This document shows positions 1-13,010 of a stretch of 64,000 bases of DNA, piece by piece. The DNA is from Eucommia ulmoides (taxonomy: Eukaryota > Streptophyta > Magnoliopsida > Garryales > Eucommiaceae). The DNA is taken from positions 38,912,501 to 38,976,500 of the forward strand of contig CM028328.1 in NCBI GenBank assembly GCA_016647705.1. The letters run 5' to 3'. Both the position numbers and the translations under genes were made by a program. A model generated the notes under the pieces. The model searched no databases. It saw only the letters and a list, made by a program, of their open reading frames with translations, and was not told the origin of the DNA. How positions within the stretch are numbered: the first letter of the stretch is position 1; every line of letters begins with the position of its first letter.

Positions 1-1130
1 CTTTAATCTTATTGGATTTTCCCCTAGTAATAGGCCTAATTGGAACATGTAGCAGATAATTTAATGGTGCTTGTTAGTTCTCATCATATCTGCTGTTTAG
101 TATTTTGGAAAAAATTTGATGATGGATGAAGTGACAATTAGTCTCAATGTTTTTGGTGCGCTCATGAAAAATATCATTTTAAGTAATTTGAATAACACTT
201 TGGTCATCACAATGTAGAATAATAGCTCTATACAATGAGACTTCCATGTTATAGAGAAGCTAGTGAAGCCAAATTAGTTTCTATTGTGCATCAGCAATGA
301 CACGATATTTAGGTTCAGTACTGGAATGAACAACTATGGTTTGTTTCTTACTTTTATAGGAAATGACTGAGTTGTCCAGTAAGAAACAATAACCAATGAT
401 AAAGCGTCTGCTAGTGGGATCTTCGGCCTAGTCAGCATCGGAATAAGTTTGTAAGTTGGGAGTAGTTTGAGCAAAGAAATGAAGTCCATGAAACAAGGTT
501 CCTTTGATATACCAAAGAATCCGAAGGACAACCGAATAGTGAGTAGTTCGATGAGTGGTTAGGAACTGACTTACTTGATGAACGACATAGGCAATGTTTG
601 GACAGTAACTGTGAGATATACCAAACTTCCAACCAATTAATGATAAAGAGTGATTTGTGGGAGAGGGGATCCATCTATCAGAGTAAGTCTAATATTCAAA
701 TCCAGAGGAGTCTTGATAGTAATAGAGTCAGTGATGTCATCCTTGGAAATGAGATCAAAGGTATATTCGGTCTAAGATATAAAGTATTCCTCTGAAATAG
801 ATGAAACCTTGAGGCCAAGGAAATAGTTAAGTACACCAAGATCTTTCATCTCCAATTAACTATTGAGAAATTTTTTGGGTTCGAAAATACCGTGTAGATC
901 ATCCCTTGTGATGATCTCGTCATCACATATAATAAAATGATGATAATTCCCTTGTTAGTTGGCAAATAAACATAGTGGAATTGTGAGCGCTGGATGTGAA
1001 CCCAAACTGGTTGATGGTAGTGCTGAATTTTGCAAACCAAGCAAGAAGAGCTTGTTTGAGACCATATAAGACACGACGAAGGATGAATATATTCCTTAGG
1101 ATTGCACTCGGTTTCAATTGAGAATTTTGG
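1..1130 (-). mobile_element. Ty1/copia retrotransposon fossil (reverse transcriptase and RNase H part)
   Basis: Minus-strand frames carry the copia reverse transcriptase signature around 1030-1080 (residues like YGLKQA, then AWFAKFSTT) followed near 900-950 by the segment that normally holds the catalytic aspartates. Further left, 100-350 reads as copia RNase H-like sequence (a TEPKYRVIADA-like stretch and a C-terminal histidine-rich motif). The element is cut by the window edge at the left and stops at another repeat at the right. No LTR, gag or integrase is seen. It is broken in several places and looks old. Family knowledge: these domains copy the element RNA into DNA in virus-like particles. 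The assignment to copia rather than gypsy rests on the domain order and the YGLKQA motif. Confidence 0.75.
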
Positions 1131-1149
1131 GGAAACTGAATATTTCTGA

Positions 1150-1818
1150 TAATTGACACTTTGCAAATTAGTATATTTATGTTGTTACATAAATATTTTA
1201 TTTTACTCCTGTTTATGATAATTCCCAGTTCTGTTACTAATCCTGAATTTCTCTGATTATTTGGGTACTTGGTTTCAATTGATAATTGACATAAAATTTC
1301 AATAATACTGCCCAATGAGGTTAATATTTCATATAATAAACTTTGGAAATTTTATTAGAATGTCTGCTTGTAATAATGGTAGTTAATATTTACCGTTTGT
1401 AAAACTAATACGATAAATCGATATTAATTATCAAATGGAATAGCAATTTATTTATTTTTTCGTATATTTAATTAATTAAAAATAGTATGGCATGAACAAT
1501 TTTATTTGGATTTTTATTAAATTTGTAAAAATTGTATATATTATTCACTGTTGTAAATTCGGTTCGATAAATTTGATAATCCTAATTATCGTCATCGTGT
1601 ATAAAATTTGTTAGATTTTTTATTAATTAAAATATTGATTATGTAGTAAAATTATCGTTATCGATAAATAAAATTATCGTCGTCGATAAATAAAATTGTC
1701 GTCGTAGCATCGTAAAATTTTCTCGGATTTACACGAAATAAATTATCAATTATTCAGTTAATATTAATTCTCTTTAGGGAGAAACTGTGTGGCGGTCCTG
1801 GGAAACCGGGTCGTTACA
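1150..1818 (+). repeat. Right-hand part of an LTR (family also at 22669-23754 and 29516-30934)
   Basis: The right end (a GAGAAACNG motif, then GGGAAACCGGGTCGTTACA) matches the right end of the solo LTR at 23754 and, inverted, the one at 29516. Interior stretches also match, including the CGATAAATxGATATTAATTATC-like blocks and the TCGTCGT motifs. The expected left terminus (TGTAATACCCC in the 22.7-kb copy) is not visible, so this is a partial copy abutting the copia fossil. The left limit is approximate. Confidence 0.6.
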
Positions 1819-2239
1819 ATTTATATTTCTATTTCTTATGAACTGCTATTGGGTTGTCGCTACCTAGAATAGTATAATTTAGTATAGTTTACTGCTTTCA
1901 TTATGTCAAAAAATACAAAAATATTTTCATTTCAATCTATTGTAATTGTAGTTGCATATAGATAGTTAAACTATTTTACTGCTTTAATCATGTCAAAAGT
2001 ACATAAAAAAAGGACAAACTATAAAAAAGGGAATTGTTTTGTTTAACTGAGTTAAAGAAAGTTTCTTGGGTAATGTTTAACAGTGAATCTTCATTTAGAC
2101 TAAGGTATTGTTTACGGACATATGTCTTGGGGTGTGTAAAACCTTCCCCTAGCATAACCGACCCTTGAACTTTAAGAATATCTTTAGTAAATTGACCTTT
2201 ACGAGTCAAAACACAGGCTATTTCAAAGTAAAATGAAAT

Positions 2240-2690
2240 TCTAAAACTCCTGGTGACCTAGCATACTATTTAACCCCATGCTAGGTGGCGACTATATTTT
2301 CAACATAAAATCGCTGCCCAAGAAGTTTTTCAAAACTGACGCCTTGAAAATCCCTTGAAAATCATTTTCAAAATGAACGGATTTGGACAACTTAGAGAGG
2401 GAGGAATGAAATTTTTTCTCCTTTTCCCGATCTCTACTTCTTCCACTTTCAAAATCCAGGGACGTCAGCTGGTGACTTCACTGGGGACGTAAAATCCCGG
2501 CCCAAGAAATTTTTCAAAATCGACGATTAGAAAAGTCCTTGAAAAATCATTTTCAAAATGAATGGATTTGGACGACTTAGAGAGGAATGAATGAAACTTG
2601 TTTCATCTTCTTCTCAATCTTTACTTCTTCCGTTATCAAAATCCGGAGTGCTTCAGCTGGCGACTTCGCTGGGGATCTATAGAGGGTCAG
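2240..2690 (+). repeat. Duplicated ~190-bp block with primer-binding-site-like ends
   Basis: Two near-identical blocks follow each other (about 2290-2485 and 2486-2680). Each has the CAAGAAxTTTTTCAAAA start, CATTTTCAAAATGAAxGGATTTGGAC, AACTTAGAGAGG, a ACTTCTTCC stretch and ends at CAGCTGGxGACTTCxCTGGGGA. The block therefore repeats the region just before and including the Tat-type primer site. It may be a duplicated LTR end or leader. Confidence 0.6.
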
Positions 2691-2769
2691 GCCTAGTTCT
2701 AGTCTAAATTAATAATCACAGTTAAATAAAAACTCAAGAAATACATATTTGATTTTCGAACATAATTAA

Positions 2770-2975
2770 TTCCCTTCCAAAAATAATAAATAGTAATAAG
2801 ATAAAAATAATAATAATAAATAATAAAAAAATTAATTAATAAATAAATAAATTAAAATAATAATAAAAACAACAACAACAACAACAACAACAACAATAAT
2901 TATAATAATAATGAAATAGCAATGATAATAATAATGATAGTAGTAATAATAATAAATAAAAAAACAATATAATAA
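2770..2975. repeat. Low-complexity AAT/AAC trinucleotide tract
   Basis: The stretch is almost entirely A, T and scattered C in AAT and AAC repeats, including a pure (CAA)n run near 2869-2895. No gene is seen in it. It lies in the leader of the Tat-like fossil. Confidence 0.9.
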
Positions 2976-3139
2976 TTTGTTACATTTTGCATATCTTGTT
3001 TACACTAGCATGCGTGCATATTTACTATATTTAAATTACTATCTTTCAATACTGTATTTAAATTATTGTCTTTACATTCCTGCATTTCATTTTCGTATAC
3101 TCTTTCCAACGCACGAGCACTCACTTTGTATTGCATATC

Positions 3140-3955
3140 ATGATGAAAAACTCAAGCTGTAACTCTCTTAGGGATAGAGAGGCTAGTAATAGGGGCTGAT
3201 GTCGGTGGTTTCATTGCACCGATCTAAGCTTTGAAAACTCTTAGGATAGAAAAAAGAGTTAGTGAAAGCAAGGCCGGGTAAGTTTATTCCCCAGGATTCG
3301 GCTACGAACCTCGCCTTGCTTAGACCATCATCTAACGATGGATGTTCTCCTAGGGAGGATGCCGGAGGTTTGAAGGTCTGGGAATCGAAGTTTTCTCAGA
3401 TGCGGCAGAATAAAATCCATGAACCATATATAGTGAGCCTAGGATAGAGGAATAACCAAAACCTTGTTATACTTAGGACACTTATTTTGGAGAGAGATTA
3501 TGTTTTTATCTTATGTATAGTTATATTATATATTTGTTAGGTTAGGTAGACAGAAAAAAACTTCTAGGACAAGTAGGGTCATAATAATTGATGTAAGAGT
3601 TCTTGTTCTATTCCACGTATTGCTAGCTTGCTCGGTGTTGAAAAACGTTTTCAAAAATCGAAATAAAGAGCAAGTTGCAGGAAAAAACAAGAATCCTTCT
3701 TTAACTTAATATAATAAACCATCAAATATAAACATCAAATCATTAATTCCCATTTCATCCATAATAATCCACTTAAAACTTGCCTTAATAAAATGATACA
3801 TTTCCTTTGCCTTTTAATAAACAAAAAAGTCCACTTCATATAAACATCTAAGAATAGCCTTTGCCGAACACCTATCCTAAAGCTCATACGCTAGAGATAT
3901 TAAGGTAGGATCGACATCACGTTACCACGCTAAGATGCAATAGACAGTAGCTGCC
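3140..3955. other. Leader-like region of the Tat fossil, no gene seen
   Basis: This stretch is less AT-rich up to about 3450 and contains CTTAGGGATAGAGAGG, TCTCCTAGGGAGGATG and related words. After that it becomes AT-rich with no convincing frame. It sits between the primer-site region and the first protein-like remnant, so it probably belongs to the element's untranslated leader. Confidence 0.4.
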
Positions 3956-4360
3956 TTGAAGAAATCCACAAATGAAAAGAACCCGGCACTACTTCTTGGG
4001 AAAATTAAGGAAGAACCCGTGTCTCCACCTGGGACCTATGAAGACGAACCCTCTGGCTTTATAGCAGAAATGACACCTTGTAATAACTTCAGTAACCTAG
4101 GAGTTTGGAGAAATGACCCTAAACCCCCACACGAAGAATGGATCGCCTTGGGAAACTATGAGAAAGCCTATGGGGTAACTTACTCGGAGCCGATGATGCA
4201 AGTCGACAAATCTGTTGTCACATGGAAAGAGGAATATGAAGACAATGCCAACGACGAACAAGACTTAGGAAATGAGTGGACCTTTGACATGGAATTGATG
4301 ACTGAACCACTGGTTTATCAACAATCCGAAGAAGAAGTCCATAAGCAAGACATAGTCTAG
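3956..4360 (+). pseudogene. Plus-strand protein-like remnant of the Tat fossil
   Basis: A 134-residue open stretch that is acidic and rich in E, D, P and N (for example KIKEEPVSPPGTYEDEPSG, then GVWRNDPKPPHEEW). It does not show protease, polymerase or integrase motifs that I can name. Its place after the leader and before further decayed plus-strand sequence suggests a gag-pol linker or an extra ORF of the retroelement. Treated as a fossil. The function is not recognised. Confidence 0.35.
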
Positions 4361-6990
4361 GGAGTACTGTCCAAAATTTGGGATTAAATCGATAGCCTAG
4401 GTCAAACCATTAAGGAAATAGGACAGTCTATGCCTAGGAGCTAGTTAAGGAATAGAAATCTGTACCCAGCCTCTACTGAAAAGTGGGCATACTCCAAGCG
4501 TTGAGCTTTTACCCATGCACCTTACTTTGATAGCACTTGAGCCTCTCAGGAATGTGGAAGTTTCACCGCACTTCTTTCTTTGCTCTCCGAGATATGCCAC
4601 CAATTCCTCATAGATAACCTACTTACACCTCTTCATTCCTATCGTTCAATCCCGCATTCTCCATAGTTCAACTCGAATGCCTTCTGCAAGTATCACTCTG
4701 TAGGAATAGGTCATCATATCGATTAGTGCTAATCTCTTCAGAACCATGTTAAATACCTCATTTAGAATGAGGTGATCAACTTCGACAAGATCATGAACTA
4801 AGCCAAGATAATGGGGGGTAGTAAGAGAAAAAATTGTATTTTGGTATCTATAAGCTTTTTGCTTTTCTTAGGTTTCTTTAAGTAGGGAATTTTGGTGTTT
4901 AGATGATGTTAATAAGTGACTAAAGTATAACCCTACTGTTATAAAGTACATTATTATCTCCCTAAAGTTTGTCTCCTATTTCCATTTCCTGCCTTCAACA
5001 GTTGATGTGTCTATCATAGTTTTATATACTATACAAAAATTAATGTTGATAAATATGGTTTTAACATTTAGGTGGAACATAATCCAAAAAGTAGCGTTAA
5101 AAGGACAAGTCTTGTTTCGACTAAATGATGATAAGATATTGACAATAAAATCTTAGAAAGTTAGGAGGAAAACTTAGGAGCCTTGTTGTGGAATCATTAC
5201 ACATGTTCCAACCCAAGATTATTCGAGTAACCCTGAAGAAGTATAGAATACCTCCTCTATCGGAACAGAAGGAAGAAATAGTTGGAAGTTTTATGATAAG
5301 AATAATGATAGATAAAGTCTTAGAACCCTCCCTTGCCATAGAAAAATTCTTGAAAGATCAGATAGTTGAATAAATAAGGATCGACTAATGTAAACTAAGA
5401 TTTTATCTAGACATAACCAATTCAGAAGTACATGAAAACCTACCTAAAATAAAAGTAGGAGGAACCTTGTAGAATTGAATACAATCAAGACTGGAAGAAT
5501 ACAATAGGCCTTCATCAAGATAATACCTAATAATGGGAAAAGTATCCAGGATAAGGGTGAAATTAATGAAGACTTCGAGACTGACTCAAATTACTCTAAT
5601 GCTCTAAAATGTAAAGAGTCCTGAAAGTATATGTTAAGAGAAAGAAAATAATAAATAAAGATTGGTCTCAAAATGTTTTTAAACACTGAGTGGTCACACG
5701 AAAGTGGTCGGGTGAATCACATTCTCTATACAATCCGAGTATTAAGTCGAAGGGGTGTTTCAATACCTAGTCACTTTGGCTAATTGGACTGGCATCACTA
5801 CCCAAAGCTTGCTACATGGATTATATAGAAAGTATGACTCCCTACTTGCTAGAGTGAAGAAAATAAAAGAAAATTCTCTCAATACTACCTGGATAAAATA
5901 ACCTTTGTTAATCGCCATTAACTAACACCTGTTACTCCGTCACTTTTTTTCTCTCTCCTTTGAGTCATCTCGGGAAGACCTATTCCAATTGCCCTCAATC
6001 CAAGACAGACAAAGTAAAGTACAGCCGTTAAAGAAACCTTGGGTAGCATACATGGGCCTAGTTAATCCAAAAAAAAAATCTTAGAAAATTTGAATATCGA
6101 AACTTGAAGGAATTGGAGTAGGCGATTCTGGATAACAAACTACTAAGGTGACTGTTTCAAATTCCTATTAAAATTATACTTACCGTATTCCAAAAACTTC
6201 CCGATGTAAAAGATTATGATGACTGACCAATTTTTGAACGCCAGAATATGGAAATTAAAAACAGACTTTAGTTAAATAATCATGTAAGAGATAAAGAGGG
6301 ATATATACAAAGGCATGATAAGGACAAATAATTCGAGACACTAAAATCTAAAACTGAAGGAAAGCTAGGAAAAGAATGGGATAGAAATCAACATAAGATG
6401 ATTTACTACCCCTAAGATCGGAGAACTAGATAAAAAAAAGGGCAAAAGTACTAGAAGAAGGAAAGGTGTAATAAGGAAACAAAGTTTATGTCATCCAAAG
6501 GAAGATACGCATTCCCGTTATCAAGATTCCCTAGCCCGGAAGAAATCCTAAGCAAGCGCCTGTAACCCCTTTTCCCATTTTCTCGATATAACGGAAGTTA
6601 CTTTAGGACGGAAGTTACTTTAGGATGGCTAAAGGCAAAGGGCATTTAACCTAACTCCAAAAAAATTGGAATCACGAAAGACATAATAAACATTAACTAC
6701 CAATCTAAACACATAACATAAGATACATAAGACAGATTTAAGATAAGTAGACTAATGCTAAAACAATGTCACACACTAAGTACTAGGTAGAACTTCTAAT
6801 GTTTCAAGTATAGCAAAAATCAAAATACAATTAAATCGATCCAAAAACATCCGGTGTTATACAATTAGAGATTAAGGGATGAACATAGAAATCGCACGTA
6901 ATTCAGAGCCTTTGGGCAAAAACAGATCTAAATGAACTCCTCTTCCGTGAAAGCGGAGGGATAGTCTGAGGTAGAGGGAGCATCTTCCAC
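4361..6990 (+). other. Decayed plus-strand interior of the Tat fossil
   Basis: About 2.6 kb without a long frame. Short plus-strand stretches read like retroelement polyprotein, but none is long enough to name a domain with confidence. No RNA gene or other mobile element is seen here. Assignment to the surrounding element rests on position only. Confidence 0.35.
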
Positions 6991-6999
6991 CGATGAAGA

Positions 7000-9900
7000 G
7001 GGAGCCTCGGTCATAAATATCTCAACAGACTGTTAGACCACGGGACGATAGTGAGGGTCTATCCAGATCATATACTTTGTGGCCGCAGATAGATGTGCTG
7101 AAAAAAGAATCCCATCTAAAGTTAAGCGACGACGCTCCCACTGAGCATAAGCTGCAATATCTCGAGCCCCGTCTCCAAACTCGAAAGTATAGCAAGCTAA
7201 AATCGTGCCATCGACTAATGGAATATGTTGAGTCTTACCGAACTGACGAAGTACTCGACTAGAAATATAGGTGGTGCAACCTCGGAATCCTAGAAGAGGA
7301 ATGAAGGGCAAGTCCACGCAATCCAGGAAAATGTCGATCGACATCGTACGTCTAGTAGTCCATACGACACCTAAGCTAACCATCTCCACCAAAAGTAACG
7401 CTCAGTTTAGTAGATAACTAAGACGATGCATAATCAGAGGGAACTGAGAGGATAACTGATCAACTATTGCATCATTCGAGCATCCATATCTGTAGTAATG
7501 CGCAGCTCCTGAAAGAAGTAGTGCTCACCAGCCTGACAACCAGTCAATGACTGGTACAACTCTTCTAGTTTGAGAGGGACTATCATGTAGGATGAATCAT
7601 AGAGCATAATTTTTTCCAGGAAGATCGCCTGACCTGAGATATCACTTTCCTTCCTAGGGAATAGTGTCTTCTGTAGCAATAGAGCGACCAATATGATCAT
7701 CGGTCCCCACACCGGTCCTCATAACTAGTCCATATGGCCCCATAGCCCTGATATCTGTGAACATTTGAGAACTGCCTCTGAAGCATGTCAAACTTTAAGA
7801 AATTCTCACCAATATTCTGGCGAAGAGGTAGGTGTTTTTGCTTCACGCCCAGAACCTGTGACAACCGCGTCTTCGACGATGACAGCGGGAGATGAAGACT
7901 CTCTCTTGATAAAGGAAGTCCAGGAAAAAAGGACACATCATCAAGACACGGAGTCTGCTCAGTCACTTAGAAGTGGAAGCATGAAGAAACTGGTACCCAG
8001 AAACATGCCTAACTCTTGATGAATGGCCCATCTACAATCACCTGGTGAAGCTCCGCGATATAACCAAGTGTGGACCGTAGAAGTGCCAACTCAGCCAGGG
8101 TCAATGACTCTACCCAGGCAGATAGAAAAAAAAGACTTGGATGATAAAATGAGAACTTGATATGAATAGCTCTGGAGGAACTGCCCTGGAAAAAATTCAC
8201 TCAAAGAAAATATCATCCACATATATGCCGAACAAGTGAGTTATGTCAAGTATATTTTAAATTCTCTTTAAGTAATTGCGTAATTAATTCAAAATGGTTC
8301 TACCTATCCAGATTGAGCTGTAATCCTGTTAGGTCTCCCCACCTCTAAGGAAGAGACAGTATGATCGGATGAGAGACCCTTTTAGAAAGGTGAGTCGATC
8401 GTTTCCCCTTCTCCCAGGAAGATGGGAGTCATCTAAAATAGCTCGACATAATGTCCTGATATGATAATGGAAATTCATGCATAAAATCTTTTTATCATAA
8501 TTAGGTTGATTTATGTTTTAGGAAGACGATAGCATAAGATGTTTGAAGAAATACATGCAAATAAATCTAAAAAGTGGAGATAAGTCCGTTGTCAAGATAA
8601 GTGTCCACACTACCAATATTTTGCCACTGATAATGAATATAAAGAACTAAAATAATACATATACATCCCATTCATAAGTACAATAATAAACAGGAGAATT
8701 ATACATGATGAAAAAAAATACATAAACATCCATTCTGATATATATATATATATATAACTATATCCATCACAATACATATCCCAAAAAAATGATACATCCA
8801 CTATAATACATACCCAAAAATGATGCACGTATAATTGAATCTAGTAAATTACATATCCGCAAAATATAAACGTACAATCAAAGAAAAAGAAAATGTCTGC
8901 GTTTTTCGAGGGTCTAATATGGGTCAGTCCATACCCTCTCCTGAGCTGCCAGTTAGTAGGGTCGGCATAGCAAAATGAATAGAAGCCTCTAGGTCAGCCA
9001 TGAACTCTACCATACCGGGAGTAACCGTACGAGCCTCAGATGGAGGAATCAGAGTCTGGTGATCTAATAATAGCACACGAAGTCTAAGGACATCTCGCAG
9101 CAAATCCTCATCATGTCGGCGACGCTGATTGTACTAATTTCTAAGAGCATCTCTCTTAGTTCTGATCTGGAACCACCTTCTCGTTACTATGACTCGTCCA
9201 AAAGGTCAGCACCCTGTGGCTTAGCAAGGTACTACCCACCAGGTGTGCTACATCTGTCTAAAGGCTAATCGATAGACATGAAGACCACTAAAGGTACTCA
9301 TTCTCAAAAATCAAGAGTGTAGCTAGCACGTCTACGGGAACCGTTGGATCAAGCATGTCAGGATCAATAATATCACTATAGGGTCTAAACCGCATCGTCG
9401 AAAGATTAGGAGGCTGGTATAGCCTACCAAAGATCTGAGGTTTAGCCTTTTCGCCCATGAATAACTCCCAAGAAGATGGACCCTTGAAGAAACAGTGCTG
9501 AATTAATAATGTCCTCTCAAGAAGCATCTTCACCCAACGAGTATCTCGACGATATGGTTTCTAGATGATATCTCTATGTGCTAGGAACTCTAGCTGAGTG
9601 CGAGCCACCACCTGATTATGGAAAAATGAACCCTCCTCTAGGACAGAGCGAAGCTACTTCGTCCCGTGGGGAAAGTAGTCCTCTACAGTAGCATAAGGAC
9701 GATATGAGGGAAAGGTACTCATATGCTCAATATTGAAAGAAGAAACAAAAAACAACTAAGAAATAGAAGAAAAAAATATAAATAAGATGTGAAAAGATTT
9801 AAAATGAACTCACAGGTAGAAACTGCCAAAAACCCGTGATGCTTCCAGCTCGACTCGATATGCGAGAACGCATCCTTGCCAAGAAAGTTGTAAATATGAA

Positions 9901-11060
9901 GCTCCACCAGTCAAGCTTTGCCAATCCATCCACTCAATTAGAGTCCCCACGAAGTGGAGAGGGATGGTGGAACTCGAAGAAGCCATGAAAGTCCTACCGA
10001 AGAATAGGAGCAATAGGATACAATAACGTCGATCCCTCAACTCCGGGTCCTCATGAGCTAGAAGTGTGAAAATCGACTTGGCCACTAAGCGATTCTATCA
10101 AATGCGGTCTCCGCTTCGCGCCTCTACTAATATAGTACCCAGGATCACCTCTGCCTTTACTCATGATGATTCTCTCAAGAGAACGGATCGCCCTTGGAAC
10201 CTAACTCCAGTGATCATCGCAGAGTCGAGGGTTGTTGGCACTAACGCTCCATAGACCAGGTGAAGAGAATTTGTCTTTAAGAACCAGTTCTCGATCTGGG
10301 CATTAGGATACCCATGATCCATGCAAGAGGCCTTAATGGTGAGAAACTCTTTGAAGCCACATCCCTAAAAGAAAAAAATAATAATCGGGGTGCGTCCTCC
10401 TCGAGTAGAGGCTATAAAAAGTTAACCATGAGCCCATAAAATTCCCATTACAGTGGGGGTCGACCTATACAAAATTCACCCCGCAAAGTAATAAGATATT
10501 TTTTCTTTTAGAAATAAATACAAATTAAGAGAGTTTTTAGTGGTAAGCTTGAGCAGAATGATGCTAAATAGAAGGATGATCATGAAGATCTCCTACTAAG
10601 ACTGATCCTCAAACACTATGAACTGAAGCCGCATTGCATCAAAGGTAAAGGCTTTGTAATGGAATGGTCTAGGAATAGGATCACCAAGCTCGAAGTCATC
10701 TCTGGGAAAATCATCAGTAATGCCCCTGTTGGTCATTTCATCATCTGGAAGGATATAATTTGGATCCGCTGTCATTTTAGCTTCATGGGAAGGGATAGCA
10801 TACTCCTCACTTGTAGGAGCACCCGACAAACCATCCATTTAGACGCTCTAAAGGTCTTCTCAGTAGTAGAAGTTGAAAGGGTAGGCACTTAATTGGAAAT
10901 CCTAAGTGCTGATGCCCTAGGCAGACCTTGGGAGTGCTTTGAAGCACTCCCTCTGAGCGGGGTCTCAAGGGCTTTACGAGAATGGAAAGGATGACGACCA
11001 CCATCAGCCGAAGAACCAACGGTTGATATAGTGTCATCGAAAAAAGAAAAGTCAAAGTTT
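7000..11060 (-). pseudogene. Antisense extra-ORF block of the Tat fossil (plant-mobile-domain / DUF7745-like)
   Basis: On the minus strand several neighbouring frames read as protein. One at 7033-7392 has RGCTTYISSRVLRQFGKTQ and another at 9288-9533 has RPYSDIIDPDMLDPTVPVD. A third at 9810-10085 has RYCILLLLFFGRTFMASSSS. These resemble the plant mobile domain / 'aminotransferase-like' and DUF7745 proteins carried by plant transposons, in which a V.RQFG motif is usual. Family knowledge: Tat-group elements such as Grande carry an extra ORF on the opposite strand between pol and the 3' LTR, which is where this block lies. It is broken many times. Whether all the pieces come from one gene is an inference, and the domain match was not tested by search. 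Confidence 0.45.
8736..8756. repeat. (TA)n microsatellite
   Basis: A short pure TA run, in a locally AT-rich gap (8460-8880) of the antisense block. Confidence 0.85.
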
Positions 11061-12009
11061 TATTACTAGGACTTCGACTTAAGGGTACAAGTTGGAATTT
11101 TTAGGGTTATTATGTGACTTTTAGAAGACACGTTAGACTCACCACTACCATTATTCTATAGAAACAATCGTTAACGGCCATGAATAATCTCTAAAATGAT
11201 CTATCATTGGCCGACTATTAGGGGCAAGGTATTGAGTTCATTCCTCCGAGAACAACGATTGTGATTCTACATTCTTTAGTTTAAGTACGTGTTATTTATT
11301 ACTTAAACTAGGGTATAATCAGGAAAATCGAGTTCAAAACTCCCGCCCCTAAAAGTGCAATATACCAAAATTTTAAACCCATCTCACTCTGGAGAAACAT
11401 TGAAATATTAATACACTATAAGAACAAACAATGATATTTCAAGAGATAACTAATTAAATTACACTATCAATCAGGTATAATGAAAGATGATATCCAAGAC
11501 TCTAATTATATATATACTAACAAGCAAAACATTTTATGCAAAAAAATCTAAATGGAAAGGTGGAGGTTCTCCATTCAAATCCAACAAAAAATCTGTAAGC
11601 CTTGGCGATACAGGTAATCCAATTTTATCAATTCATGTCTAGACATCATAAACAAATGCATAGCCCTTATGTTACACTAACGGGCAAACTCTTTAGGTAT
11701 TAACTTCAAATTTCGAAAATATAATAATAAACCTGTCGGCGAGTGTATTCGGGAATTTACATCAATAATATCCCTAATTCATCACCCCGACAAATAGCGA
11801 GATGAACCGATTTAGCTTCTCAATCCAATAGCTAATTAGTCTCATCCCCAGCCTGTAGACTAGGGCATATTTTACACTATTAATAATGATGAATCGTATG
11901 ATACGATGGGTGGAATAAGATTCCACATATTTTTATATGGATTTATATTCAAATTGAATGAAAATTCAATTTTATTTTATTCATTTCATATTTGATTTCT
12001 CATCAATCA
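11061..12009. other. AT-rich gap, no gene seen
   Basis: This stretch lies between the antisense block and the tandem repeats. It holds no frame of note and no clear repeat structure. It probably belongs to the Tat fossil's 3' non-coding region. Confidence 0.35.
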
Positions 12010-12430
12010 AAATCAGGAACTACGCGTCAACCTAATTCTCAGCGAAGTCTGGGATACGTAAGAAACCCTCGTGGTTTCGGTTGACAACTTGAGGACGAGG
12101 AACTACGTGTTAACCTGATTCTTAGCAAAGCTCAGGATATGTAGGAAACCCTTGTGGTTTTGGTTGACAACCAGTCGAGCATGAACTATGTGTTATCCTT
12201 ATTCCCGGCGAAGTCCGAGGTATATAGGAAACCCTTGTGGGTTCGATTGACTACCAAAGAGTGATGAACTACGTTTTGACCTGATTCTCAACACAAAGTC
12301 TAGGATATCTAGGAAACCTTTTTAAGGTACAATTGTCAATATTAAAATCTTTCATTTAATTAAGGTTTAACTATGTGCCGACCTGATTCTCAGTTATCTG
12401 AGATACGTAGGCAACCCATAATACAGGTTC
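12010..12430 (+). repeat. Five ~83-bp tandem units of Tat/Ogre 3' type
   Basis: Units begin near 12016, 12098, 12181, 12265 and 12364. Each runs GAACTACGTGTTxACCTGATTC, then a GCGAAGTC-like word, GGATACGTAGGxAACCC, GTGGTTTCGGTTGAC. Copies differ at many sites, so the array is old. The unit theme is familiar from the region before the 3' LTR of Tat/Ogre elements. A weaker AATCAAGATTGAACCATAT theme repeats about five times in 12440-12650. Confidence 0.75.
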
Positions 12431-12639
12431 AGTCATCATTAAATAAAAATTCCCCATCAATCGAGATTCAACCATATCAAACTTTAACTTCCTATATCAA
12501 TCAGGATTGAACCATTAATATTTTCTATCAATCGGAATTGAACCATATCAACTTTAAGATCCCCCAATCAATCAAGACTGAATAATTTCATCTTCAAAAC
12601 CACCTATTAATTAAGATTTAATCATATTAACTTTAAAAT

Positions 12640-13010
12640 CAATCAATCAAGGAGAAACTAGGTGTCGACCTAAGTCTCAATACAACGTTCTACCGGACAT
12701 ACCCTCCTATTAGGACAAACAATATCTCGCAGGACATACCCTCCTGTCGGGATCACACTATGGGATAGTCGAATAATAAAATAATTTTCCGCATTTAAAA
12801 TTTTAGTTGATCCGCATCACGTTTTAAAATAATCTATTTTAATAAACCTTTTCTTTTCATATTTTAGTGCAAAAATATAATTTGATAATTTACATAGAAG
12901 ACAATACAATCACTTCCATAACCGCGCTGCTACTTTTCACACTACTGTCGTAACACTAAGGGGGTCAGTCCTGCCTCTGAACCTGACAACGACATGACCT
13001 AAATTAAGAA
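12640..13010 (+). repeat. LTR-like tail of the Tat fossil
   Basis: This stretch contains two CGGACATACCCTCCT-type words (12714 and about 12733) and a CAGTCCTGCCTCTGAACCTG block near the right limit. It follows the tandem units in the position of a 3' LTR. Termini and TSD are not visible, so the limits are approximate. Confidence 0.35.

Larger units (their letters stand above)
2090..13010 (+). mobile_element. Ty3/gypsy fossil of the Tat (Ogre/Grande-like) group
   Basis: Seen in order: an LTR tail containing the TTCCCCTAGCATAACCGACC block typical of Tat/Ogre LTRs (2148-2166); primer-site-like GGCGACTTCGCTGGGGAT (2659-2676), the form used by Tat elements for an arginine tRNA; a low-complexity leader; plus-strand protein-like remnants (3956-6700); a minus-strand protein-like block (7000-11060); tandem units with the GATACGTAGG...CCC...GGTTCGGTTGAC theme (12010-12430) that often lie before Tat 3' LTRs; and LTR-like sequence to about 13010. 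Family knowledge: Tat elements are large and often carry extra ORFs, sometimes antisense, between pol and the 3' LTR. The copy is heavily decayed with many breaks. Both outer limits are approximate and no TSD was found. Confidence 0.6.

Noticed and set aside
3262-3447. 61-codon plus-strand frame as a gene
   Set aside because: It lies in the leader of the Tat-type fossil, has no start context or domain, and is short enough to arise by chance.
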